DNA of 43,429 nt from UBA1801 sp035353395 (GTDB taxonomy: Bacteria > Acidobacteriota > Holophagae > Holophagales > Holophagaceae), in the NCBI GenBank assembly GCA_035353395.1, contig DAOPZL010000020.1, positions 1 through 43,429 of the forward strand, given 5' to 3'. This document shows positions 15,724 through 24,339 of the stretch, one piece after another. The notes beneath the pieces were generated by a model. That model had not been told where the DNA came from and searched no databases. It worked only from the letters and a program-made list of their open reading frames with translations. The translations under genes and the position numbers were made by a program. Position 1 is the stretch's first letter, and every line of letters begins with the position of its first letter.

Positions 15724-16599
15724 ATGGATTCCTTCGTCATCCAGAACTTGTTCCTGAGGGCCGACATCAAGGCCCAGGGAGCCGAGCTCTGCAGTCTCCG
15801 GACCCTGGGGGGCCTCGACCTGCTCTGGGACGGGAATCCCTCGGTCTGGCCCCGGCATTCGCCCCACCTGTTCCCCGTCATCGGGCGGCTCAAGGACGAC
15901 ACCCTGCACCACCAGGGCCGCGCCTATCCCATGTCCGCCCATGGCTTCGCCCGGGGGATGGCCTTCCGGATGGTCCGCCTCACCCGGGAGGACTGCACCC
16001 TGGTGCTCAAGGACGACGAGCGCACCCGCGCGATGTATCCGTTCCCCTTCGAGCTCCGGATCAACCTCGCGGTGGAGGGACCGGCCCTCCGGGTGGTCTA
16101 CGAACTCATCAACCCGGGGAAGGAACCCCTTCCGGCCGACCTGGGCGCCCATCCTGCCTTCCGCTGGCCCCTCGTGCCCGGAGTTCCGAAGGAGGACCAC
16201 CGGATCAAGTTCGAGGTGCCCGAGGCCGCCCCCATCCGCAGGCAGGTCGCCGGGCTGCTGGACCCCGATCCCAGGCCCACGCCCGTGGAGGACCGCACGC
16301 TGAGGCTCCGGGACGAACTGTTCCAGGACGACGTGCTGATCTTCGGCCAGCTCAGGAGCCGGCGGGCGCGGTACGACGCCCCGGGGACCCCCGTGCTGGA
16401 ATTCCGCTGGGAGGGGTTCGAGCAGCTCGGGATCTGGACCAAGCCGGGCGCGGGCTTCATCTGCATCGAGCCTTGGCGGGGACTGCCCAGTCCTCCCGAC
16501 TTCGACGGGGAGTTCGCCGGGAAACCCGGGATCCTCGTCATCCCGCCGGGGGGACGGCGCTGCTTCCGCTATACCGTCACGGTGATCACCGAACCCTGA
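15724..16599 (+). CDS. Aldose 1-epimerase family protein
   Basis: A 291-residue beta-sandwich mutarotase-like protein. Recognisable elements are the LWDGNPSVWPRHSPHLFPVIGR opening (the LFPxxGR part is typical), MSAHGFARGM with the first conserved histidine, GAHPAFRWPL with the catalytic-site histidine, and FICIEPWRGLPSPP with the catalytic glutamate position. This pattern matches the LacX/YeaD-like branch of the family rather than GalM proper, so the substrate could be a phosphosugar or other aldose. It lies 27 bases after clpP. No galactose genes are around. It is likely a cytoplasmic enzyme, since there is no signal peptide. Confidence 0.85.
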   Translation: MDSFVIQNLFLRADIKAQGAELCSLRTLGGLDLLWDGNPSVWPRHSPHLFPVIGRLKDDTLHHQGRAYPMSAHGFARGMAFRMVRLTREDCTLVLKDDERTRAMYPFPFELRINLAVEGPALRVVYELINPGKEPLPADLGAHPAFRWPLVPGVPKEDHRIKFEVPEAAPIRRQVAGLLDPDPRPTPVEDRTLRLRDELFQDDVLIFGQLRSRRARYDAPGTPVLEFRWEGFEQLGIWTKPGAGFICIEPWRGLPSPPDFDGEFAGKPGILVIPPGGRRCFRYTVTVITEP

Positions 16600-16606
16600 C
16601 CGGTTC

Positions 16607-16634
16607 TTGACCTTCCGTGGCCCTCTGGGACACT
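16607..16634 (+). promoter_or_regulatory. Promoter for ychF
   Basis: TTGACC (16607-16612), 16-nt spacer, GACACT (16629-16634). It lies just after the epimerase gene stop and about 24 nt before the ychF ATG, upstream of the GGAGG site. Confidence 0.4.
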
Positions 16635-16657
16635 GGAACATTGGCTTGGAGGATGAA

Positions 16658-17758
16658 ATGGCGGTCAAGTGTGGCATCGTGGGACTGCCCGGCGTCGGGA
16701 AATCGGTGCTCTTCAACGCGATGACGAAGGGGGACGCCGCTTCGGGCAATTTCCTTTTCTGCACCACAAGTTCGGCCACCGGCATCGTGGACGTGCCGGA
16801 CCCCCGCCTGGGGGAACTCGCGAAGATCGTGAGCCCCGCCAAGATCACGCCCGCCACCCAGGAGTTCGTGGACATCCCCGGCCTGGTGCGGGGCTCCAGC
16901 AAGGGAGAGGGCCTGGGGAACTCCTTCCTCCAGGACATCCGGGACATGGATGCCCTGGTGCAGGTGGTCCGCTGCTTCGAGAACCCGGACATGCCCCACG
17001 TGGAAGGCGATCTGGACGTCCGCCGCGACGTGGAGATCGTGGACATGGAGCTGATCATCAAGGACCTGGAGATCGTCGAGAAGTCCCTGGACAAGCACCA
17101 GAAGACGGCCAAGAGCGGCAACAAGGAGTCCCAGCACCTCGCCGCCATCCTGGAGAAGGTGGGCGCCGCCCTGAACGAGGGGCGCTGGGCCGCCACCGTC
17201 GGACTCGACCACGAGGAGCTGCACGCCATCAAGAGCTATTGCCTCCTGACGCTCATGCCGGTCCTGCTCGTGGGGAACATCGACGAGAAGGACATCCCGA
17301 ACCCTTCCGGCAACGGCCACTATGCCGAGCTGGAGAAGCTGGCCCAGGAGCGCGGCTGGGCCGTCATCCCCATCTGCGCCAAGCTGGAGGCCGACATCGC
17401 GCAGCTCCCCGCCGAGGAGCAGCCGATGTTCCTCGAGGAGGCCGGGCTGGCCGAACCCGGCCTGAACCGCTTCATCCGGGCCTCCTTCAAGCTGCTCAAC
17501 CTCCAGACCTACCTCACCGCCGGCCCGAAGGAGGTTCGAGCCTGGACCATTCCCATCGGGGCCACGGCCCCCCAGGCGGCCGGCGTCATCCACTCGGACT
17601 TCGAGCGCGGCTTCATCCGGGCCCAGGTGATCCCCTACGAGGACTACCTCGCCTGCCGGGGGGAGCACAAGGCGAAGGAGACCGGCAAGATGAGGATGGA
17701 AGGGAAGAACTACGTCGTGAAGGACGGCGACGTGATGATCTTCCTCTTCAACGTGTAG
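16658..17758 (+). CDS. ychF: Redox-regulated ATPase/GTPase YchF (Obg family)
   Basis: Ribosome-associated P-loop NTPase that prefers ATP. The 366-residue protein starts with the family hallmark MAVKCGIVGLPGVGKS (G1), then FVDIPGLVRG (G3), a coiled-coil helical insertion (about 125-200), VGNIDEKD in place of the NKxD guanine motif (typical for YchF/OLA1), and a C-terminal TGS domain ending in the conserved KDGDVMIFLFNV. The ATG at 16658 is fixed by GGAGG 5 nt upstream and by the conserved N-terminus; in-frame codons before it carry no homology. It is single-gene, with its own promoter after the epimerase gene. Confidence 0.96.
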   Translation: MAVKCGIVGLPGVGKSVLFNAMTKGDAASGNFLFCTTSSATGIVDVPDPRLGELAKIVSPAKITPATQEFVDIPGLVRGSSKGEGLGNSFLQDIRDMDALVQVVRCFENPDMPHVEGDLDVRRDVEIVDMELIIKDLEIVEKSLDKHQKTAKSGNKESQHLAAILEKVGAALNEGRWAATVGLDHEELHAIKSYCLLTLMPVLLVGNIDEKDIPNPSGNGHYAELEKLAQERGWAVIPICAKLEADIAQLPAEEQPMFLEEAGLAEPGLNRFIRASFKLLNLQTYLTAGPKEVRAWTIPIGATAPQAAGVIHSDFERGFIRAQVIPYEDYLACRGEHKAKETGKMRMEGKNYVVKDGDVMIFLFNV

Positions 17759-17889
17759 GTTCGCCGGCGCGTCGGGGCGGGTTCGGCGATCCGCTCGTCC
17801 TCGCGAGGGACTCATGGACGACTCCAGGCCTCGGGTGCGCGGATTCAACCTTGCCGCGGACAGGCCCGATGAGATGAAAAATGCCGTGG

Positions 17890-17895
17890 TACACT
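17890..17895 (+). promoter_or_regulatory. -10 box of a probably leaderless PilZ-REC transcript
   Basis: TACACT ends 7 nt before the ATG at 17903 and there is no Shine-Dalgarno, so the transcript probably begins at or one base before the start codon. The -35 region is weak. Confidence 0.4.
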
Positions 17896-17902
17896 GCGCG
17901 GA

Positions 17903-19177
17903 ATGAACCGACCGAAGCCATCGAAAGCCGGGGGAAGGGACGAGCCGATCGAGGATCCTGAACTCCTCAGGGAAGCGATCACCAGCCTCTTCGAATCCGA
18001 GGTGGAATTCCCGATCAAGGTGGAAGGCACCAGTACCCTTCCCTACGCCTCCCGGGTCCAGCAGGTCATCCCGGAAAGCCGGGAAATCATCCTGAAGCTG
18101 GTCCGGCCGCTCCCCCACGAACTGATGGCCGGCGCCCTTTTCCAGATCGTCTTCGCGGTGGGGGACCAGCGCTACGAGGCCCTGATCACCTACAAGCAGC
18201 GGGAGGCCTACCTGCAGTACCGGTTCTCCCAGCCGGAACGGCTCGTCCACGCGGACCGGCGGCGGCACAAGCGCTATCCATTCCGGCCAAGGGAGAGCGC
18301 CTACGTGACCGCCTCGGACGGAGGCATTCCCGGGACGGGCATCGCGGGCCCCCTGGCCAACATCGGGATGGGCGGCCTGTGCCTGCGCGTGGATCGGGTC
18401 CTCCGGCTGGACACCGGACTGCGCATCCCGCCCGGCACGGCGCTCTTCGACCGGGGCACGAGCTATCCGCGCATCCGGCTCCAGGACCTTCCCAGGCTTC
18501 CCGTGCTGGAGGTCCACGGCTGGGTGGCCCACGCGGAGCAGCACGGCTCGGAGGTCCTCCTGGGCTTCGATTTCGGGGAGCTGACCGAGGACCAGGCCCG
18601 GAGCCTGGGGGACTGCCTGGCCTTCCGGGAGAAGATGTTCCAGTCGAAGCCCGGGGGCGGAATCTCCGATTCAGGCGGGATCTCGCGCCGGGAAGTCGCC
18701 TCCCGCGCCACCGGCCCGCTCGAGGCGCCGGAGGACCAGGGCCTCGACCCCTCCCTGGCGCTCCTCCGCCTGCTTCGCCGGAAGACCGCCCGGCTGGCCC
18801 TGGTCTGCGCGGACCCCGCCTCGGCCGAGAAATGTCGGCAGGCCCTCTGGCGCTGCGGCTACCAGCATCTCGACACCGCCGGGAGCTGCGAGGAAGCCGC
18901 GGCTCTCTGGCGGGATTCCTCGCAGCCCGTGCCGCGGCTCGTCCTGCTGGACCTCCTGTCGGCCCTGACGGGGGACCAGGATCCCCTCGCCGCCGTCCGC
19001 CACCTGGAGAAGGAGCGGGTGCTCCTGGGAGAGGTCCCCACGGCCATCCTGTGCGAGGACATCGATCCCACCATGCTGCTGGGGCAGTCGGAAGGGACTC
19101 GGTTCCTGCCCTGGGGCCAGGGAGAGGAACAGTGGGTTTCCGTCCTGGACGGATTCCTGGGCTTCGGGGAGGGGTGA
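17903..19177 (+). CDS. PilZ-domain protein with C-terminal degenerate receiver
   Basis: A 424-residue signalling protein. Residues 25-115 form a beta-rich domain like the N-terminal part of YcgR. The PilZ domain follows at about 115-235, with an arginine-rich RRRHKR and NIGMGGLCLRV. This corresponds to RxxxR and (D/N)xSxxG, but the serine is glycine, so c-di-GMP affinity is uncertain. A linker (about 240-290) leads to a receiver-like alpha/beta domain (LALVCADPASAEKC... RLVLLDLLSAL...). It lacks the paired acidic residues at the first strand but keeps an aspartate at the phospho-acceptor strand end. Such pseudo-receivers usually bind partners constitutively. The gene ends 6 bases from the convergent kinase gene. 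No enzyme domain is present; a role in motility or surface behaviour is inferred only from PilZ. Confidence 0.78.
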   Translation: MNRPKPSKAGGRDEPIEDPELLREAITSLFESEVEFPIKVEGTSTLPYASRVQQVIPESREIILKLVRPLPHELMAGALFQIVFAVGDQRYEALITYKQREAYLQYRFSQPERLVHADRRRHKRYPFRPRESAYVTASDGGIPGTGIAGPLANIGMGGLCLRVDRVLRLDTGLRIPPGTALFDRGTSYPRIRLQDLPRLPVLEVHGWVAHAEQHGSEVLLGFDFGELTEDQARSLGDCLAFREKMFQSKPGGGISDSGGISRREVASRATGPLEAPEDQGLDPSLALLRLLRRKTARLALVCADPASAEKCRQALWRCGYQHLDTAGSCEEAAALWRDSSQPVPRLVLLDLLSALTGDQDPLAAVRHLEKERVLLGEVPTAILCEDIDPTMLLGQSEGTRFLPWGQGEEQWVSVLDGFLGFGEG

Positions 19178-19183
19178 GGTCGG

Positions 19184-21367
19184 TCAGCGCTGCTTGACCG
19201 GCGCCAGCTTCACGAGTCCCCCCTGGGCATTGGTGCGCAGCAGGTCGTCCTCGATCCGGTTGCCGCCCCGGAGGACCGGATCCGAGGCGTCCTTGGAAAG
19301 CAGGATCCCCCCGCGGGCGTTCCGGTGGACGACGCACTCCTCCAGGGTCAGTTCCGCATCCTCGAACAGCAGCATGCCGGAGTCCTGCCCGTCCCGGAGG
19401 ACGCAGCGGACTAGGAGGAGGCTTCCGCCCTTGGCGACCTTGGCCCCGCTCTTGGCGTTTCCGTAGATTTCGCAGCCTTCCAGCACGCCGCGGCCCTGGG
19501 CCGCGCAGACGACTCCCAGGGACTGGCCGTCGTGCAGCTTGCTGTCCTTGACCTGGATCGTTCCGCCCTGGTGGACGAACACGCCGGGGTTCGCGTTCCC
19601 CTCGATCTCGCAGTCCGCGAGGGTGCACAAGCCCTGGTCCATGGTGGAGACGCCGAAGCCCGGATTGCCGTGCAGGCGGCACTGGCGGAGCGAAACCACC
19701 GCCCCCTCCGTCACGTGGACGCCGGAGGCGTCGTGCCCGCAGATCTCGCAACCCTCCAGGGCGGCCTGTCCCTTCTCCATGGCCAGGATGCCGGCGTAGC
19801 GGCTGTCGGCCAGCCGGCAACGCTGGAGGTTGGCCCGCCCTTCCGTTTCCACCTCGACGCCGCCCGATGCGCAGTCCAGGATCTCGCAATCCTCCAGCTG
19901 GACCTGGCCCTGGTTCTGGATGCGGACGCCCACGCCGCCGCCGTCCTTGATGGTGGTGCGCTGCAGCGTCGCAGTGGCGCCTTCCCCCGCCAGGACGCCG
20001 GCGCGCGCATGCCCTTCCAGCATGCACTCGGAAAGGCTGGCGGAAGCACCCTGCCTCACCTCCAGCCCGAGGGTCGGACTTCCCTGGAGATGGCAGCGCT
20101 GCAGGAGGAGCTGGGTGCCCTGGCCCTCGACCCTGAGGGCCGGGCCCTCCGGGACGACCAGCTTGCAGTCCTCCAGGGTCGCCCTGCCGGCCAGCACGAC
20201 GATGGCCGGAAGGGATTCCGCGCCCTCCTGGACCGCCTTCTCGAGGGTGAAGCCCTGGATGCGGGCGAGCCCGGCCTTCAGGCAGACGGTGGCCGCCAGG
20301 ACGACCTCGCCGGTCTCCCCTTCGCCCGAAAGGGTGACGTCCTTCTCGATCACCAGGGATTCCCGGTAGTGCCCGGGCAGGACGACGATCCGGGCGCCGG
20401 GGCGGGCCTGGCGGAGGGCCACCCGCAGGCTCAGGCAGTTGGCCCTTCCGCCCCTGCCCACGACCAGCGGCTTCTCTGCCTCCCTCCTCGCGGGGGAGGC
20501 CGGTTCCCCGGGAATCGGAAACCCGCTGCCGACGGAGCGGAGGGCCTCCGCCAGGGCTTCCGCGGTCGGGAAGCGGTCCTCAGGGTTCTTCGCCAGGGCG
20601 GTCCGGACGATCTCGAGCAGGCGCGGGGCCACGCCCTGGATCTCCTCGGGCCTGAAGGGGGCCGGCGGGTTCCTGAGGATGGCGTTGAGCACCAGCGTGG
20701 TGGTCTCCCCTCCGAACGGCTTGCGCCCCCCGGAGACGACCTCGTAGAGCATCACGCCCACGGCGAAGAGGTCCGAGCTGGCGGTGGCCTTGCCGGTATC
20801 CAGGTATTCCGGGGCCATGTAGTTCGCGGTGCCCATCCAGATGCCGTCCTGGGTGAGGTTGGACTGGCTCACGAGGGCGACCCCGAAGTCCATGAGCTTG
20901 GCCGTGACGCGCGCGCCCTGCCTGAGGACCAGGATGTTGGAGGGCTTCACGTCGCGGTGGATGATCCCCTGGCGGTGCGCGAAGGCGAGCCCCTCGCAGA
21001 CCTGGGCCAGCACTTCCAGCGCGTCCTCCCGGTCCAGTTCCCTGCGCTGGATCATGGTCTCGAGGTCCTGGCCTTCCAGGTATTCCATGGCCAGGAAATG
21101 GATCCCCTGGTCCTCCCCGAATTCGTAGACGGTCACGATGTTCGGGTGGTTGAGCCGGGCCGTGGCGCGCGCCTCGCGCTCGAAACGGGCCCGGGCCTCC
21201 TCGCCGAAGGAGGGGTTGGCGAGGATGGTCTTGACGGCGACCTCCCGGCCCAGGACCGTGTCCCTGCCGAGGAAGACCTCTCCCATGGCGCCCTTGCCGA
21301 GGCACCGAAGGATCTCGAACTTGCCGATTCTTGATGGGACGCTCACCCCGCCGCTCCGCCGCAACAT
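19184..21367 (-). CDS. Ser/Thr protein kinase fused to a parallel beta-helix domain
   Basis: A 727-residue two-part protein. The Hanks-type kinase (about 17-290) has GKGAMGEVF, VAVK (K46), HRDVKPSNILV, MDFGVALV and GTANYMAPEYL; all catalytic residues are present. After a short linker, about 310-715 is a right-handed parallel beta-helix made of some 17 rungs of about 22-24 residues (repeating patterns such as LEDCEI..C..GGV and LEGCEIYGNAKSG), rich in C, G and N. No transmembrane helix separates the halves, so both are probably cytoplasmic. This differs from PASTA-type receptor kinases. An AGGAGG lies only 1 nt before the ATG at 21367, so the GTG 7 codons later is an alternative start. It follows htpX by 35 bases and may be in the same transcript as htpX and the rsb-like genes. 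The helix may be a scaffold or ligand sensor. Confidence 0.88.
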   Translation of the reverse strand: MLRRSGGVSVPSRIGKFEILRCLGKGAMGEVFLGRDTVLGREVAVKTILANPSFGEEARARFEREARATARLNHPNIVTVYEFGEDQGIHFLAMEYLEGQDLETMIQRRELDREDALEVLAQVCEGLAFAHRQGIIHRDVKPSNILVLRQGARVTAKLMDFGVALVSQSNLTQDGIWMGTANYMAPEYLDTGKATASSDLFAVGVMLYEVVSGGRKPFGGETTTLVLNAILRNPPAPFRPEEIQGVAPRLLEIVRTALAKNPEDRFPTAEALAEALRSVGSGFPIPGEPASPARREAEKPLVVGRGGRANCLSLRVALRQARPGARIVVLPGHYRESLVIEKDVTLSGEGETGEVVLAATVCLKAGLARIQGFTLEKAVQEGAESLPAIVVLAGRATLEDCKLVVPEGPALRVEGQGTQLLLQRCHLQGSPTLGLEVRQGASASLSECMLEGHARAGVLAGEGATATLQRTTIKDGGGVGVRIQNQGQVQLEDCEILDCASGGVEVETEGRANLQRCRLADSRYAGILAMEKGQAALEGCEICGHDASGVHVTEGAVVSLRQCRLHGNPGFGVSTMDQGLCTLADCEIEGNANPGVFVHQGGTIQVKDSKLHDGQSLGVVCAAQGRGVLEGCEIYGNAKSGAKVAKGGSLLLVRCVLRDGQDSGMLLFEDAELTLEECVVHRNARGGILLSKDASDPVLRGGNRIEDDLLRTNAQGGLVKLAPVKQR

Positions 21368-21402
21368 TCCTCCTATCGTCGCGGATCCTGCGGCGCCTTA
21401 AT

Positions 21403-22242
21403 CTATCTCGCCTCGACGGGCATGGCGTTCAGGCGCTCGATGCGCCTGGCGATGGGGGGGTGCGTGCTGAAGAGGCTGGCGATGCCGTCTCCCCGCAGCG
21501 GGTTCACGATCATCATGTGCGCGCTGGCGGGCTCGGCGTTCCGCATGGGGACGGCCTGGTTGAGGCCCGCGATGCGGGCCAGGGCCGAAGCCAGCATGTC
21601 GGGCCTGCCGGTCAGGTGGGCGGAATAGTCGTCCGCCATGTATTCGCGGGACCGGCTGATGGCCATCTGGAGCATCATGGCGGCGATGGGCCCCAGGATG
21701 TAGACGACGATCCCCGCGAGGGGGTTGGAGCGGCCCTCCTCGTCCCTCGGGCTCACCCAGAGGGCCAGATGGGAGATGAACATGATGGCCTGGGCCAGGA
21801 CGGCCGCCAGGCTGCCGATGAGGATGTCCCGGTTCTTGACGTGCCCCAGTTCATGGGCCAGGACTCCCTCCAACTCCTGGCGGGAGAGGGTGCGCATGAT
21901 CCCCGACGTGACCGCCACGACGGCGTGCTCCGGGTTCCGCCCCGTGGCGAAGGCGTTGGGGGTCTCGTCGGGGATGACGGCCACCCGCGGCATGGGCAGC
22001 CCCGCGCGCTGGGCGAGGTTGGCGACGATGGCATGGAGTTCCGGGGCGTCCCCGGGGGCGATGACCTTGGCGCGGTAGCTGGACAGCACGATGGCGTCCG
22101 AGAAGAAGTAGCTGATCCCGTTCATGATCAGGCCGATCACCAGGGCCAGGGCAACGCCCGCGTTGCCGTAGAGATAGCCGCCCATGATGACCAGCACGCC
22201 GGTCATGGCGACGATGAGAAGGAACGTCTTCACGCCGTTCAT
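21403..22242 (-). CDS. htpX: Membrane zinc metalloprotease HtpX (M48)
   Basis: Inner-membrane quality-control protease. The 279-residue protein has two N-terminal membrane helices (about 4-22 and 28-48), the zinc site HELGH (H130-H134, in GVLAHELGHVKNRD), two further hydrophobic helices around residues 140-200, and the downstream zinc-ligand glutamate region SREYMADDYSA. The ATG at 22242 is chosen because GGAGG lies 8 nt before it and because HtpX family members begin directly with the first membrane helix; the frame stays open upstream for 245 codons but that part is antisense to the phosphatase coding frame and not conserved in style. A TATCCT box lies just upstream. It is between the rsbU-like and kinase genes. 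Confidence 0.94.
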   Translation of the reverse strand: MNGVKTFLLIVAMTGVLVIMGGYLYGNAGVALALVIGLIMNGISYFFSDAIVLSSYRAKVIAPGDAPELHAIVANLAQRAGLPMPRVAVIPDETPNAFATGRNPEHAVVAVTSGIMRTLSRQELEGVLAHELGHVKNRDILIGSLAAVLAQAIMFISHLALWVSPRDEEGRSNPLAGIVVYILGPIAAMMLQMAISRSREYMADDYSAHLTGRPDMLASALARIAGLNQAVPMRNAEPASAHMMIVNPLRGDGIASLFSTHPPIARRIERLNAMPVEAR

Positions 22243-22262
22243 GGATGATGCCTCCACTTGAT

Positions 22263-22268
22263 AGGATA
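22263..22268 (-). promoter_or_regulatory. Possible -10 box for htpX
   Basis: TATCCT on the minus strand ends 21 nt before the htpX ATG and just upstream of its GGAGG, suggesting separate expression of htpX from inside the rsb-like transcript. Confidence 0.3.
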
Positions 22269-22286
22269 CTTCGGACCGGGGATTGG

Positions 22287-23891
22287 TTACTCCCCGGCGG
22301 GCCTCCCGCCTCCCCGGCGCTTGATCACCATCAGGGTGACGTCGTCCTTGAACCCGCAGCCATCCATGTGCTGGAGGGTCCTCACCAGGAGGCGCTCGAA
22401 GACCTCCTCGGAGGAGGCGCTCCCGCAGGTCCGGGCCACCTCGATCAAGGGTTCCTCGCCCAGTTCGCGGCCGTGGACGTCTTCCGCGTCGACCACCCCG
22501 TCCGTGAAGATGATCAGGACGTCCCCGGGCAGCATCCTGGCCCGGCCCTCCTGGAAGGCGGCCCCGGGCAGCAGGCCGACCATGGGGCCCGTGGGATGCA
22601 GCCGGACGACGGGCCCGCCGTCCGCGGGGACCAGGAGGGGAGGGTTGTGGCCGGCGTTCACGTAGCGCATGCTCCCGTCGGCCGGGTTGATGCTGCCCAT
22701 GAAGAGCGTGGCGTAGCGGTTGTGGTCCCGCACCTCGTCCATCCGGGCGTTGAGGCGGCTCGCCAGCTGGCCCCAGTCCTTCACCCGGTGGTCCGCCATG
22801 GCCCTGAGGAAGGCCGAGAGCTGGGTCATCATGAGCGAGGCGGGAAGCCCCTTGCCGGAGACGTCCGCCACCGCCAGGTGGAGCCGCGAGACCCCGTTCA
22901 AGTCCGAGGCCGTCCAGAGATCGTAGAGATCCCCGCCCACCCGCTCGTAGGGGAGGTTGGCCGCGGCGCATTCCCATCCCGCCGGTTCCGGGAGGCGCTT
23001 GGGCAGGATCATGCGCTGGATGTTCCTGGCCAGTTCCAGGTCCTTCTCGATCCTCTGGGACTGCGCCTTCGCCTCGCGGAGCTCGAAGCCGGAGATCCGG
23101 GCGGCCGCCATGTTGACGAGGGTGTGCAGGAACTGGTCATCCTCCTCGTCGAGGGTCCCCACGGCCGGTTCGCACGTGTAGGCGAAGCCGTGGCCCTGGT
23201 CCTGGTCCCTCATCTCCAGGGCGTGGACGAGGCCCTGTTCGCTCGCCACTTCGTTCAGCGCCTCGCCTTCGAGCACCGGGGGGATCTCCCCCAGGCCGTG
23301 GCTGAACATCACCAGGCCTTGGGGATCCACCGCCAGGATCCGGTCGAAGTGGAACTCGGCCATGATCTTCCTGCACGCGAGGGCGACGATGTCCTCCTTG
23401 CGCTCCGCCTCGCCCAGGTTCCGGCTCAGCTGGAAGAGGGCGTTCAGACGGGAGAACTGCAGGGCGAGGGCTCGGTTCTGGTCGCTCCGCACGGTCTCCA
23501 GCCGGCGCCAGGCGAGCAGGGGGGCGGAAATGGAGAGGAGCAGGCGGAGGGCGGCGGGCGTCCCGGCGGCCCGGACGACCAGGTACCCGTAGCGCGTGTC
23601 GCCGTGGCACCAGGGGAGGCACGCCCAGCCCGGGCCCGGATGGGTCGGGAAGGGCGTCGCGCTGCCCCGGAGGAAGAGCCAGCGCGTGCCATCCCACAGG
23701 CCTCCCTGCGACGCCTTGGCGATCCCGAGGGCCGTGACGCCCACGAGATGGATCAGGGCCTCCTCGGTCAGCTGCTCGGGGAAGCTCTCCAGGAAGTCCA
23801 CGATGGGCAGCAGCTCCTGGGCGCCCTCGGGCGTCCTCAGGGACAGCTCCCGGAGGCGGTCGAAGGGCGAGGCTGGCGGAGGGGCGGGCAT
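22287..23891 (-). CDS. PP2C-type (SpoIIE/RsbU) protein phosphatase with GAF-like sensor
   Basis: A 534-residue protein. Residues 1-150 form a weakly conserved alpha/beta sensor-like region. Residues 160-290 form a GAF-like domain (NALFQLSRNLGEAERKED..). A short coiled coil with the LELARNIQRMILP signature precedes the PPM phosphatase domain (about 320-525). The metal-binding aspartates are present: YERVGGDLYDL, VADVSGKGLPASL, FTDGVVDAED and DDVTLMVI. This domain layout is that of RsbU-type phosphatases that dephosphorylate a STAS-domain antagonist. The rsbW-like and rsbV-like genes lie directly upstream (16 bases away), making the STAS protein the probable substrate. The Shine-Dalgarno before the ATG at 23891 is poor. 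No membrane segment is visible. Confidence 0.88.
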   Translation of the reverse strand: MPAPPPASPFDRLRELSLRTPEGAQELLPIVDFLESFPEQLTEEALIHLVGVTALGIAKASQGGLWDGTRWLFLRGSATPFPTHPGPGWACLPWCHGDTRYGYLVVRAAGTPAALRLLLSISAPLLAWRRLETVRSDQNRALALQFSRLNALFQLSRNLGEAERKEDIVALACRKIMAEFHFDRILAVDPQGLVMFSHGLGEIPPVLEGEALNEVASEQGLVHALEMRDQDQGHGFAYTCEPAVGTLDEEDDQFLHTLVNMAAARISGFELREAKAQSQRIEKDLELARNIQRMILPKRLPEPAGWECAAANLPYERVGGDLYDLWTASDLNGVSRLHLAVADVSGKGLPASLMMTQLSAFLRAMADHRVKDWGQLASRLNARMDEVRDHNRYATLFMGSINPADGSMRYVNAGHNPPLLVPADGGPVVRLHPTGPMVGLLPGAAFQEGRARMLPGDVLIIFTDGVVDAEDVHGRELGEEPLIEVARTCGSASSEEVFERLLVRTLQHMDGCGFKDDVTLMVIKRRGGGRPAGE

Positions 23892-23907
23892 GGGATCCGG
23901 CCGGGGC

Positions 23908-24339
23908 TCAATCCACGTGCTTGACCATGCGGCACTCGCTCCTGTCGGGGGACTCGAAGAAGTGCACTTCGTCCATGAACCGGCTCATCAGGAGGAGGCC
24001 CAGTCCTCCCTTGCGCGGGTGGGTCACGTACTCCCCCGGATCCGGCAGGGTGATCTCGTCCTCGGCCAGGCCGTCGCCGTCGTGCCAGATGTGGATCACG
24101 AGGTCCCTGGGCTCGAAGCAGAGCTCGATCTCCACCCAGCGCTCTGCATCGCCGTGGTAGGCGTGCAGGATCACGTTGGTGACCGCCTCGTCCACCGCGA
24201 TGGAGACCTTGGATGAGTCGGCATCGCCCAGGCCCGCCACGGAGGAGGCGCGCTTGGCCAGGCCCGTCACCAGGTTCAGGTACCTGGTCTGGCTCGGGAT
24301 GGTCAGCCGGAAGGTCTCAGGTGAGCCGTGAGCCTTCAC
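23908..24339 (-). CDS. Anti-sigma-factor-type serine kinase (RsbW/SpoIIAB-like HATPase)
   Basis: A 143-residue GHKL-ATPase. The N-box is VDEAVTNVILHAYHG (about 49-63), the G1-like acidic motif is WHDGDGL, and the G2-like loop is HPRKGGLGLLLM. Proteins of this type phosphorylate a serine on a STAS partner and otherwise hold a target, classically a sigma factor. The start codon overlaps the stop of the upstream STAS gene by 4 bases (ATGA), which shows translational coupling and supports the pairing. No sigma factor gene is in the window, so the held partner may be encoded elsewhere or be a non-sigma output protein, as in other bacteria outside Bacillus. Confidence 0.88.
   Translation of the reverse strand: MKAHGSPETFRLTIPSQTRYLNLVTGLAKRASSVAGLGDADSSKVSIAVDEAVTNVILHAYHGDAERWVEIELCFEPRDLVIHIWHDGDGLAEDEITLPDPGEYVTHPRKGGLGLLLMSRFMDEVHFFESPDRSECRMVKHVD

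Noticed and set aside
22243..22977. Upstream extension of the htpX frame by 245 codons
   Set aside because: It overlaps the phosphatase coding sequence in another frame, is low-complexity, and HtpX has a proper start with GGAGG at 22242.
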